Below, one piece after another: positions 1 through 5,675 of a DNA stretch of 8,681 nt. The translations under genes and the position numbers were made by a program. Below the pieces are notes generated by a model. It was not told where the DNA came from, did no database searches, and saw only the letters and a program-made list of their open reading frames with translations. The stretch lies in assembly GCA_946885765.1 (NCBI GenBank), contig CAMPHD010000115.1, positions 1 to 8,681 of the forward strand. Reading direction: 5' to 3'. The DNA is from an uncultured Thalassospira sp. Lineage in GTDB: Bacteria; Pseudomonadota; Alphaproteobacteria; Rhodospirillales_A; Thalassospiraceae. Numbering within the stretch: the stretch's first letter is position 1; each line of letters starts with the position of its first letter.

Positions 1-2219
1 CCGGCGACAATCGCAATTGAACTGGTCGCGTTAAGCGCCGTTCCGATCCCGGCCAGAATGGCATTGGCGGCTTCAAGCGCCTCGCGCACCCGGATCGCCG
101 ACACATTGGGGAAATCAATGCCGATCATGCGATCAACCGGTTCTTCCATTTCGCGCGGCATATGCGCGGTCGCAATCAGGCTATAGGGTGCCTTGTCGAT
201 CAGGCCCGGCGAAAACACCATGGCGAAATTCATCCGAAGGCTTTGCCATTCGATTTCGCGCCAGTTGGCAATCTCGGCGGTGATATCCCGGCCCAGCACA
301 TTGACCGTCAATGTATCGCCGGGTTCCAAAGAAAATGCCTCGCCAATATCGCGCGAGATGGAAACAAGCGGCTTGGCGGCATCGTCATAATCGGCTGGCC
401 ACCATTCACCGCGCACGATCTGGGTTTCCGGCGGCGGGCTTGCCGCAAAGGTCAGGCCACGGTCACCGCGCAGGAACCAGCGATCATCCCCCGGACCAAC
501 ATCATTGGCATCCACCCCGTCAATCGCAACTACGCGCCCACGCAGCATCGGTGTTTGTTCGATATCCGAAACGTTATCTTTTTCAAGAAGCTGCGCCTTG
601 AACTGATCCATCTGATCCGGCTGGATATCAAGGAAGAAGAAAGCCGGGGCAGAGTCCGGCAAATTCTCGTTGATCTCGTGATCCAGGTTGCCCTCGATCC
701 CCGAAATCGTCACCAGAAGCGTCAGACCAAGCCCAAGCGACAGCGCAACCGGCACCGTGCTCGCACCCGGCCGGTGCAGGTTCGCCAATGCCAGACGGCT
801 AAAGGCATTGCGCCCGCCCGTCATCCGTTTTGAAAGCGATACAATTGCCTTGCCCGCCGCGGCAAAAACCGCAATCGCCAGAAGCGACCCGGCGATAAAG
901 CCAATCGCAATCTCGCGATCCGTCGCGGTAAACACGGTCAGCAAAAGCAACAGGACAAGCGGAATACCGACATAGGGCAGATCGCGTTTACTTAACGCAC
1001 TGCCATTCATCAATCCCGCACTGGCCCGGAAAAGCCGCGCTGCCGGAATTTCACGTGCGCGTAAAAGCGACGGCATGGCAAAGACCAGTGTGGTCAAAAT
1101 ACCAAACGCCGTCGCAATCAGAAGCGACGGCAATGCCGGGCCCAGTGTCACATCAATCGGCAAACGCCCCGCCAGAAGCGGTGCAATGATCGCCGGTGTT
1201 ACCGCCCCGATCAGAAGCCCGATACCAATCCCGACAAGCGACAGCATCAGGATTTGCAGGAAGTAAATCCGCAACACCAAGCCATGCGATGCCCCGATGG
1301 ATTTAAGCGTCGCGATAACGGACGTTTTGCTTTCGATATGGCTGCGCACCGCATTGGCAACACCAATCCCGCCAACCAGCAGGGCCGACAATCCGACAAG
1401 TGTCAGAAACAGCGTCAGCCGTTCAATAAACCGCCGCAGGCCCGGATTGGCATCCGATACATCGCGCACGCGCCATCCGGCATCCTCGAACTGCGCATCA
1501 AGCCGGTCTCGAAATACCTTTGGCGTTTCCGCATCATTCAAATCCAAAGCGTAATAATAATTGATCAGGCTGCCGGGCTGCACCAGTCCGGTATCGACAA
1601 GGGCATCCATCGACACCATCAAACGCGGGCCGAAATTGAAAAAGCCGACAGCCTTGTCGGGTTCGGTCGCGATCACGCCGCGCACCTGAATATTGATATC
1701 GCCAAGGCGAACCGTGTCACCAACATTGATTTGCAGGCGTTCCAGAAGCCCGGCCTCGGCAACACCGCCCCAGACATCGTCCTTTTTAGAAAGGGTACCG
1801 TCAAACGGGATACCGTCGGCAAGCTCCATCTCGCCAAACAGCGGATAGACATCGTCAACCGCCTTAAGCTCGACCAGCCTGCGCTGCTCCGGGCCATAGG
1901 CGGTGGCACGCATGGTCGCAAGTTCGCCCATGCGTTCGGTGTTTTCCGAAAGCCAGGTCTGCTGTTCCTCGCTTGCGGGCATATGCACAAGGCGAAGCTC
2001 GACATCCCCGCCCAGAAGCGCACGGCCATCGCGCTCAAGCGCATTTAAAACGGATTCCGAAACGTTTCCGACTGCGGCGATTGAACCAACGCCAAGTGCC
2101 AGACAGGCCAGAAAAATGCGAAAGCCGGAAAACCCGCCGCGCAATTCCCGTCGGCAGACCCGCCAGGCAATCGACCACAGCTTTTCCGCCCCGTTGGTGG
2201 ATTGGGAAATACGGCTCAT
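1..2219 (-). CDS. ybbP: YbbP-like ABC transporter permease (FtsX family), C-terminus cut by left edge
   Basis: Inner-membrane permease of a two-gene ABC system, probably exporting or extracting a lipophilic substrate; the real substrate of this family is unsettled. Reading back from ATG at 2219-2217 the frame stays open to base 1, giving 739 residues without a stop. E. coli YbbP is about 800 residues, so roughly the last 60-100 (final membrane helices) lie outside. Visible layout: a helix at about 33-53 (FRIFLACLALGVGSIAAVG), a periplasmic MacB-PCD-like domain at about 55-265, an FtsX-type helix group at about 268-290, 318-342 and 362-386, two helices at about 415-460, a helix at about 488-508, a second periplasmic domain at about 510-715, and the start of a last helix group at about 718. 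This duplicated layout is typical of YbbP. The start codon overlaps the ATPase stop (ATGA, 2219-2216), which implies translational coupling. The family call is strong; the substrate is unknown. Confidence 0.9.
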   Translation of the reverse strand, partial: MSRISQSTNGAEKLWSIAWRVCRRELRGGFSGFRIFLACLALGVGSIAAVGNVSESVLNALERDGRALLGGDVELRLVHMPASEEQQTWLSENTERMGELATMRATAYGPEQRRLVELKAVDDVYPLFGEMELADGIPFDGTLSKKDDVWGGVAEAGLLERLQINVGDTVRLGDINIQVRGVIATEPDKAVGFFNFGPRLMVSMDALVDTGLVQPGSLINYYYALDLNDAETPKVFRDRLDAQFEDAGWRVRDVSDANPGLRRFIERLTLFLTLVGLSALLVGGIGVANAVRSHIESKTSVIATLKSIGASHGLVLRIYFLQILMLSLVGIGIGLLIGAVTPAIIAPLLAGRLPIDVTLGPALPSLLIATAFGILTTLVFAMPSLLRAREIPAARLFRASAGLMNGSALSKRDLPYVGIPLVLLLLLTVFTATDREIAIGFIAGSLLAIAVFAAAGKAIVSLSKRMTGGRNAFSRLALANLHRPGASTVPVALSLGLGLTLLVTISGIEGNLDHEINENLPDSAPAFFFLDIQPDQMDQFKAQLLEKDNVSDIEQTPMLRGRVVAIDGVDANDVGPGDDRWFLRGDRGLTFAASPPPETQIVRGEWWPADYDDAAKPLVSISRDIGEAFSLEPGDTLTVNVLGRDITAEIANWREIEWQSLRMNFAMVFSPGLIDKAPYSLIATAHMPREMEEPVDRMIGIDFPNVSAIRVREALEAANAILAGIGTALNATSSIAIVA

Positions 2220-2962
2220 ATGTCGGCATCCTGTTGCGTAACGATTTCCCCGTCGCGCAGCATGATCGACCGGTCGCACCGCGATGCCAGCCCCGGATCA
2301 TGCGTAATCAGAAGCAATGTCGAACCCTTGCGTTTCGCCAGATCAAACAGCAATTCGATAATCGTTTCGCCCGTGGCCCCGTCAAGGTTGCCGGTCGGCT
2401 CGTCCGCCAGAAGCAGTTCCGGATCGGTCGCAAGCGCACGTGCGAGTGCCACGCGCTGCTGTTCCCCGCCGCTCAACTGCCCCGGATAATGCCCGATGCG
2501 ATGACCAAGCCCGACGGCCTTAAGCTCCGCCTCGGCGCGTTCAAACGCATCCTTGCGTCCTGCGAACTCCATCGGAAGGGCGACGTTTTCAAGGGCGGTC
2601 ATGGTCGGCACAAGGTGGAAGTCCTGAAAAACGATGCCGACATGGTGGCGGCGATAAAGGGCCAGACCATCTTCATCAAGCTTGCGCAAATCCTCGCCAC
2701 AGATATTGATCGTGCCTTCCTGCGCCTGCTCCAGCCCGGCAATAACCATCAAAAGCGACGTTTTGCCCGATCCGGACGGCCCGACAAGGCTGACACGTTC
2801 GCCGGCATCAATCTGGATATCGACCCCTTTGAGGATATCAACAATCCCCGCCGGTCCCTTAAGGCTCAGCTTAAGCCCGGAAACATCGACGGTACGCTGA
2901 CGCCCGGCCTCGGTCGTGGCCGTGGTTTTATCCGCGATAGTGGCAGTTTCGGTAACACTCAT
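2216..2962 (-). CDS. ybbA: YbbA-like ABC transporter ATP-binding protein
   Basis: Cytoplasmic ATPase that powers the overlapping FtsX-like permease. With the start at ATG 2962 it has 248 residues, the usual size for the LolD/YbbA/MacB class. Motifs seen: Walker A GPSGSGKT (61-68), Q-loop glutamine in VFQDFHLVPTMTALENV (Q113), ABC signature LSGGEQQR (163-170), Walker B LLLADEPTGNLDG (183-195) and the H-loop LLITHD (H221). All catalytic residues are present. A TTG start at 2992 would add ten residues, but that extension looks like leader sequence, so I prefer the ATG. The first 20 or so residues are T/A-rich and probably disordered. The gene is divergent from tesA, as in E. coli, and shares with it an intergenic region holding two tandem-repeat arrays. 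The family is certain; the choice of YbbA over LolD rests on the YbbP-type partner and the tesA neighbour. Confidence 0.93.
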   Translation of the reverse strand: MSVTETATIADKTTATTEAGRQRTVDVSGLKLSLKGPAGIVDILKGVDIQIDAGERVSLVGPSGSGKTSLLMVIAGLEQAQEGTINICGEDLRKLDEDGLALYRRHHVGIVFQDFHLVPTMTALENVALPMEFAGRKDAFERAEAELKAVGLGHRIGHYPGQLSGGEQQRVALARALATDPELLLADEPTGNLDGATGETIIELLFDLAKRKGSTLLLITHDPGLASRCDRSIMLRDGEIVTQQDADI

Positions 2963-3038
2963 TACAGATCCAATCGGGCTAAGGCATTGCAAGGTTAGGC
3001 AAACGGGTTAAATAACTGTACGGAATTTAGTGTTGCCA

Positions 3039-3070
3039 GTTCAAAGTTGAGTTCAAAGTTGAGTTCAAAC
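3039..3070. repeat. 12-bp tandem repeat in the ybbA/tesA divergent intergenic region
   Basis: Two perfect adjacent copies of GTTCAAAGTTGA (3039-3050 and 3051-3062) are followed by a partial third, GTTCAAAC (3063-3070). On the minus strand each copy supplies TTGAAC, a weak -35-like hexamer facing ybbA. The array lies between the two divergent starts. Its role is unknown: it could be a set of binding sites or simple slippage. Confidence 0.85.
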
Positions 3071-3083
3071 TTGTTTATCTCAA

Positions 3084-3127
3084 GGTAACCAATGGGTGAC
3101 CAACAGGTAACCAAGGGGTAACCGATT
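3084..3127. repeat. Four GGTRACC units at exact 11-bp spacing, candidate operator array
   Basis: Units start at 3084, 3095, 3106 and 3117: GGTAACCAATG, GGTGACCAACA, GGTAACCAAGG and GGTAACCGATT. The heptamer GGTRACC is a near-palindrome and is kept in all four, while the last bases of each unit vary. A spacing of 11 bp puts all units on about the same face of the helix, which suits cooperative protein binding. The array lies directly upstream of the possible tesA starts and contains one Shine-Dalgarno-like AAGGGG (3113-3118). That it is an operator is an inference. Confidence 0.8.
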
Positions 3128-3158
3128 GTGCAAGATGACAAAACATAAGGTGAGATTT

Positions 3159-3917
3159 GTGGCATATACGCTGTTCGGGCAAGATCCGGCTGTTAACCAG
3201 TTCACTTCCCCGGAAAAGCCCGGTCTGTTTGGGCGTCTTTCACGGCATCTGTTCCGGCCAGTTGGGTTGGCCTTTGGCATTCTGATCGGCGCGATGAGCC
3301 TGTTTGGCATCCATGATGCCCAGGCTGCTGACAATGCGGCAAACAGTGCTGCGGACAATGCCCCGCAAACCCTGATGCTTTATGGCGACAGCCTGATGGC
3401 GGGTTACGGCCTCTCGCACGAGGATGGCTTTGCCCCTAGGCTTGAAGCTGCCCTTCGCGATGCTGGCCATAACGTCAAGGTCGTTAACAGCTCGGTTTCC
3501 GGCGATACGACGGCTGCGGGTCTTTCGCGGCTTGAATGGGCGCTGGTCGATGATCCCGATATGGTCTTGCTTGAACTGGGTGCCAATGACGCGCTGCGCG
3601 GGGTTGAACCGTCCCAGACCCGCGAAAACCTTGATGCCATTATCGGCAAGCTGCGCGATCGCGATGTTGCCGTTCTGCTGGCCGGAATGATGGCACCGCC
3701 CAATATGGGCAAGGAATATGGGGCTGAATTCAATGAAATCTACCCCGAACTGGCGGCAGAATATCAGCTCGCCTTCTATCCCTTCTTCCTTGATGGGGTT
3801 GCCGCCGATTCCAGCCTTAATCAGGATGACGGCATTCACCCCAATGCCGACGGGGTCAAGGTGATCGTTGAACGCATCCTGCCCCAGGTGATTAACGTGC
3901 TGGAAGCCGATTCCTGA
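3159..3917 (+). CDS. tesA: TesA-like SGNH esterase / acyl-CoA thioesterase I / lysophospholipase, secreted
   Basis: Periplasmic hydrolase of acyl esters and thioesters in the GDSL/SGNH family. From GTG 3159 it has 252 residues. The SGNH blocks are all visible: GDS with the nucleophile S78 (LMLYGDSLMAGYGL), the oxyanion glycine G115 (NSSVSGDTTAAGL), N143 in LLELGANDALRG, and the D224/H227 pair in DDGIHPN. The stretch from MGKEY to FYPFF also aligns well with E. coli TesA. An N-terminal secretion signal has a basic SRHLFR, a hydrophobic core at about 34-50 and a likely AQA|AD cleavage after residue 56; its n-region is unusually long. Start choice: GTG 3159 is preceded by AAGGTGAG (3147-3154), a strong ribosome site. 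In-frame ATG 3135 has no such site, and TTG 3126 has AAGGGG 7 bases upstream, so longer forms are possible. The gene ends at a clear terminator and is divergent from ybbA. Confidence 0.92.
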   Translation: MAYTLFGQDPAVNQFTSPEKPGLFGRLSRHLFRPVGLAFGILIGAMSLFGIHDAQAADNAANSAADNAPQTLMLYGDSLMAGYGLSHEDGFAPRLEAALRDAGHNVKVVNSSVSGDTTAAGLSRLEWALVDDPDMVLLELGANDALRGVEPSQTRENLDAIIGKLRDRDVAVLLAGMMAPPNMGKEYGAEFNEIYPELAAEYQLAFYPFFLDGVAADSSLNQDDGIHPNADGVKVIVERILPQVINVLEADS

Positions 3918-3939
3918 TTTTCTGATCATCGGGTTACCC

Positions 3940-3976
3940 AAAGGCTGTGACACCCGTCACAGCCTTTGTTGTTTTT
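3940..3976 (+). terminator. Intrinsic terminator of tesA
   Basis: A perfect 12-bp stem AAAGGCTGTGAC (3940-3951) / GTCACAGCCTTT (3956-3967) with a 4-base ACCC loop is followed by the T-rich tract GTTGTTTTT (3968-3976). It starts 22 bases after the tesA stop codon. Confidence 0.93.
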
Positions 3977-4272
3977 GGCGTATTTCCAAAAAAAAATGTT
4001 CAATAACAATATGTTAAATGACGCCATAATGCGCCCGGGCGGGGGTGAAACCGCCCCGCAGGCACAGCAATCTCGTCGAAATCCGACTGAAAAACTACAT
4101 TCGTAGATAGAATTAGGAAACAAACCGAAACGATACTGCCGCCATGAGCATGATCCATCGGGCAGAAACTGGAAATTCCAATTTAATCAAATTAAATCAA
4201 TTGTTTAATGTGTTTCGGACGAGGGTTCAAAATCATCGAAACGGACCTGAAAACGGGCAAAAACCGCTCAAA

Positions 4273-4302
4273 ACACCTGATCAGGTGTGAAATTAACACA
4301 CC
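4273..4302. promoter_or_regulatory. Overlapping palindromes, candidate operator
   Basis: A perfect 16-bp palindrome ACACCTGATCAGGTGT (4273-4288) shares its right arm with a second inverted repeat, GGTGTG (4284-4289) / CACACC (4297-4302), separated by 7 bases. This gives three alternating ACACC/GGTGT half-sites. The right repeat covers the -35 hexamer of the promoter proposed at 4293-4321, the usual place for a repressor site. The symmetry is seen directly; the operator role is inferred. Confidence 0.5.
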
Positions 4303-4321
4303 ATTTACTTTCGGTTATGTT
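4293..4321 (+). promoter_or_regulatory. Candidate sigma70-type promoter TTAACA-N17-TATGTT
   Basis: TTAACA (4293-4298, 5 of 6 to consensus) is separated by exactly 17 bases from TATGTT (4316-4321, 4 of 6). Transcription would begin near 4328 and run right into the region bounded by the inverted repeats. No gene starts within 500 bp downstream, so it would drive either a non-coding RNA or a very long leader. In AT-rich DNA such matches can arise by chance. Confidence 0.35.
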
Positions 4322-4336
4322 TCGAAAATTGCCACT

Positions 4337-4357
4337 TGCAACTGCATTTGTAGGTAA
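4337..4357 (+). repeat. Left copy of a 21-bp inverted repeat pair
   Basis: Begins TGCAACTGCATTTG and ends TAGGTAA. It matches the reverse complement of 4679-4699 at 19 of 21 positions; the two differences are both transitions. The repeat stops sharply at TGCAAC on the outer side. A shorter direct copy of its core, GCAACTGCA, recurs at 4425-4433. Confidence 0.75.
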
Positions 4358-4657
4358 CACTCTTTGGCGTGACCATGACGTAGCAGACTGGCACACTGTC
4401 TGGATGAAAATGCCGGAAGACCACGCAACTGCAATGCACTCCCGGAAATTCTAAATAATCATTTTATAACAATGAATTAGCGGGGAATTTCCGCGCGATC
4501 TTGTGCCCGGACGGTCGCCGTGGATTTTTGCTGTTGAAACACGAAAGATACGACAGGCGAATTTCTGTCAAAATCGAAAATATTATTTAATATCAGTGTA
4601 TTATATTGGATCATCTTTTCAAAATACAAAGCGGAAACCGTCGATTTTGCCTGTGAA

Positions 4658-4680
4658 TGAATCGGAAGCGATTCAATTTT
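4658..4680 (+). terminator. Weak terminator-like hairpin with T4 tail
   Basis: TGAATCG (4658-4664) and CGATTCA (4669-4675) form a perfect 7-bp stem with a GAAG loop, followed by ATTTT. The stem is short and only moderately GC-rich, so termination would be inefficient. It lies just inside the right inverted repeat. Confidence 0.3.
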
Positions 4681-4699
4681 GCCTACAAACGCAGTTGCA
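4679..4699 (-). repeat. Right copy of the 21-bp inverted repeat pair
   Basis: Reads TTGCCTACAAAC followed by GCAGTTGCA on the plus strand, the inverse of 4337-4357 with two transitions. The pair would bound a 363-bp segment. No target-site duplication is visible: the bases outside are CCACT on the left and GCCCG on the right. A related copy with the same 7+6+6 layout (TTTGCCT, six variable bases, GCAGTT) is at 4723-4741. Confidence 0.75.
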
Positions 4700-4809
4700 G
4701 CCCGAGTCCCTGATCGCTACACTTTGCCTCAACAGGCAGTTTCACGAATGGCACTATCTGAAATCGTGATCTAACATGCTGATTTTACAGATAAAAATAG
4801 GCCAGTGAT

Positions 4810-4831
4810 GATAAGGGGGCGATAAGGGGGC
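4810..4831 (+). promoter_or_regulatory. Duplicated 11-bp Shine-Dalgarno block before the J-domain gene
   Basis: GATAAGGGGGC occurs twice in perfect tandem (4810-4820 and 4821-4831) immediately before the ATG at 4833. The purine-rich core of the second copy (AAGG, 4824-4827) is 5 bases from the start; that of the first is 16 bases away. An ATG at 4808 opens a five-codon frame ending in TAA (4823-4825) within the second copy. Confidence 0.8.
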
Positions 4832-4832
4832 G

Positions 4833-5534
4833 ATGGCAACACAATCCGTCAAACAATCCTATACCATTCCGTGTTCATCGATTTTCCGTGATGCCGTTCT
4901 GGCGCTGGCGACCAAGCGCGGTGTGAATGCCGCCGATCTGGCGCGTTCCGTCATGCTGATTGTCCCCGAAGGCGCGATTGACGATTATGACGATCCGGGC
5001 GATCCGCCCCCCGGTGACCGTGAAACCATCGTTTTGAAATCAGGCCCCGCCGAAGGCCGCCCATGGCGGCGTAAACCAAGGCTGCAATTGCGTTTGCCGC
5101 CGGGGCATTCGATCATTGCGGTGCGCAAGGCGCTCAATATGGCGCTGCATTTTGACAGGGGCGAGGTCAAGATGCGCGTTGAAAAGGCCGATATCCTTGC
5201 CGCTGAACGCAAGGCGCTTGAAGAAGCCCATGCGATGAAAAAACGGCAGCACGAGCCACCGGTCGAACTTCTGCAATCGCGCGAGGAACTCGAACGTCTG
5301 CGCGCCATCGTCGACAATCTGGCGTTCGAACCACTTGATCGCGGGGTCACGACCTTTAACGAAGCCCTGCATGTCATGGGTTTTGCCCCCAATGCCCGGC
5401 CCGACATAAAGTCGATCCGCGCCAAATATCGCGTTCTGGCCGCCATTCACCACCCCGACAGCAATTATGGATCGCATCAACGCATGACGCAGCTTAATGC
5501 CGCCATGGACCTGTTGCGCCGACATATTGCCTGA
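4833..5534 (+). CDS. C-terminal J-domain (DnaJ-like) protein
   Basis: Probable Hsp70 co-chaperone of the class with only a J domain (no Gly/Phe region or zinc finger). It has 233 residues. The J domain fills the C-terminus (about 172-233): helix I around TFNEALHVMGF, helix II around IKSIRAKYRVLAAIH, the diagnostic HPD at 207-209, and helix III with MTQLNAAMDLLRR. Residues 113-160 are rich in E, K and R and probably form a coiled coil. The N-terminus (about 8-45) has a short strand followed by two helices (FRDAVLALATKRG, AADLARSVM), a pattern resembling a ribbon-helix-helix fold; a second strand-helix stretch (RLQLRLPPG, then IIAVRKALNMAL) follows at about 83-106. These N-terminal readings are inference. 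The gene starts after a duplicated Shine-Dalgarno block and an 860-bp AT-rich gap. TTGCAG-N16-TACACT (4696-4723) is a poor promoter candidate. The client protein is unknown. Confidence 0.85.
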   Translation: MATQSVKQSYTIPCSSIFRDAVLALATKRGVNAADLARSVMLIVPEGAIDDYDDPGDPPPGDRETIVLKSGPAEGRPWRRKPRLQLRLPPGHSIIAVRKALNMALHFDRGEVKMRVEKADILAAERKALEEAHAMKKRQHEPPVELLQSREELERLRAIVDNLAFEPLDRGVTTFNEALHVMGFAPNARPDIKSIRAKYRVLAAIHHPDSNYGSHQRMTQLNAAMDLLRRHIA

Positions 5535-5582
5535 CGGGCTACAGACTTTACCAAAGCGGGAATGAAATCTTTGTACCCGCCA

Positions 5583-5614
5583 TTGTGCATGACACACCGG
5601 AATGCTTAGATAAT
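5583..5614 (+). promoter_or_regulatory. Possible promoter for the FIST gene
   Basis: TTGTGC (5583-5588) is followed after 18 bases by TAGATA (5607-5612), which overlaps the better -10 match GATAAT (5609-5614). It lies in the 141-bp gap between the J-domain and FIST genes. The match is moderate only. Confidence 0.28.
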
Positions 5615-5675
5615 CATCAGGTCATAAAACCGACCGCCACATCATCAGGCAGGTTTTCAAAAAGCGGGAGAATGC

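Larger units (their letters stand above)
3977..4832. other. AT-rich intergenic region of about 860 bp without a convincing gene
   Basis: Clearly richer in A/T than the flanking genes, with stops in all frames and no open frame that has gene-like codon use. Features inside: an A9 run (3988-3996), a GC-rich hairpin GGGCGG/CCGCCC (4037-4042/4051-4056), an imperfect dyad at 4166-4184 (AAACTGGAA/TTCCAATTT), the palindrome and promoter group at 4273-4321, the inverted-repeat pair 4337-4357/4679-4699, a small hairpin CAGAC/GTCTG (4384-4402), and a hairpin with a T4 tail (4658-4680). It could be a degenerate insertion, a non-coding RNA locus or a long regulatory spacer. Confidence 0.7.

Noticed and set aside
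1254..2998. Plus-strand open frames of 264 and 341 codons opposite ybbP/ybbA
   Set aside because: The minus strand encodes a complete ATPase and a continuous permease here; the plus-strand proteins are rich in R, H and Q, as expected for shadow frames.
3039..3127. CRISPR array or plasmid-type iteron origin
   Set aside because: Repeat units of 11-12 bp without spacers are too short for CRISPR, and there is no replication gene; the setting is a divergent promoter region.
4273..4288. Palindrome ACACCTGATCAGGTGT as a lux box
   Set aside because: ACCTG/CAGGT half-sites are reminiscent, but they are 2 bases apart, whereas lux boxes separate them by about 10; no LuxR or LuxI gene is nearby.
4286..4300. 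TGTG-N7-CACA as a CRP site
   Set aside because: CRP needs TGTGA-N6-TCACA, with 8 bases between TGTG and CACA; here the spacing is 7 and the flanking bases do not fit.
4503..4769. 88-codon open frame with a GTG start in the AT-rich region
   Set aside because: No ribosome site, codon use unlike the neighbouring genes, overlap with the right inverted repeat, and no recognisable motif. Not listed as a gene.
5556..5580. GCGGG...CCCGC hairpin after the J-domain gene as a terminator
   Set aside because: The 5-bp stem has a loop of about 15 bases and no T-tract, so it is too weak to call.
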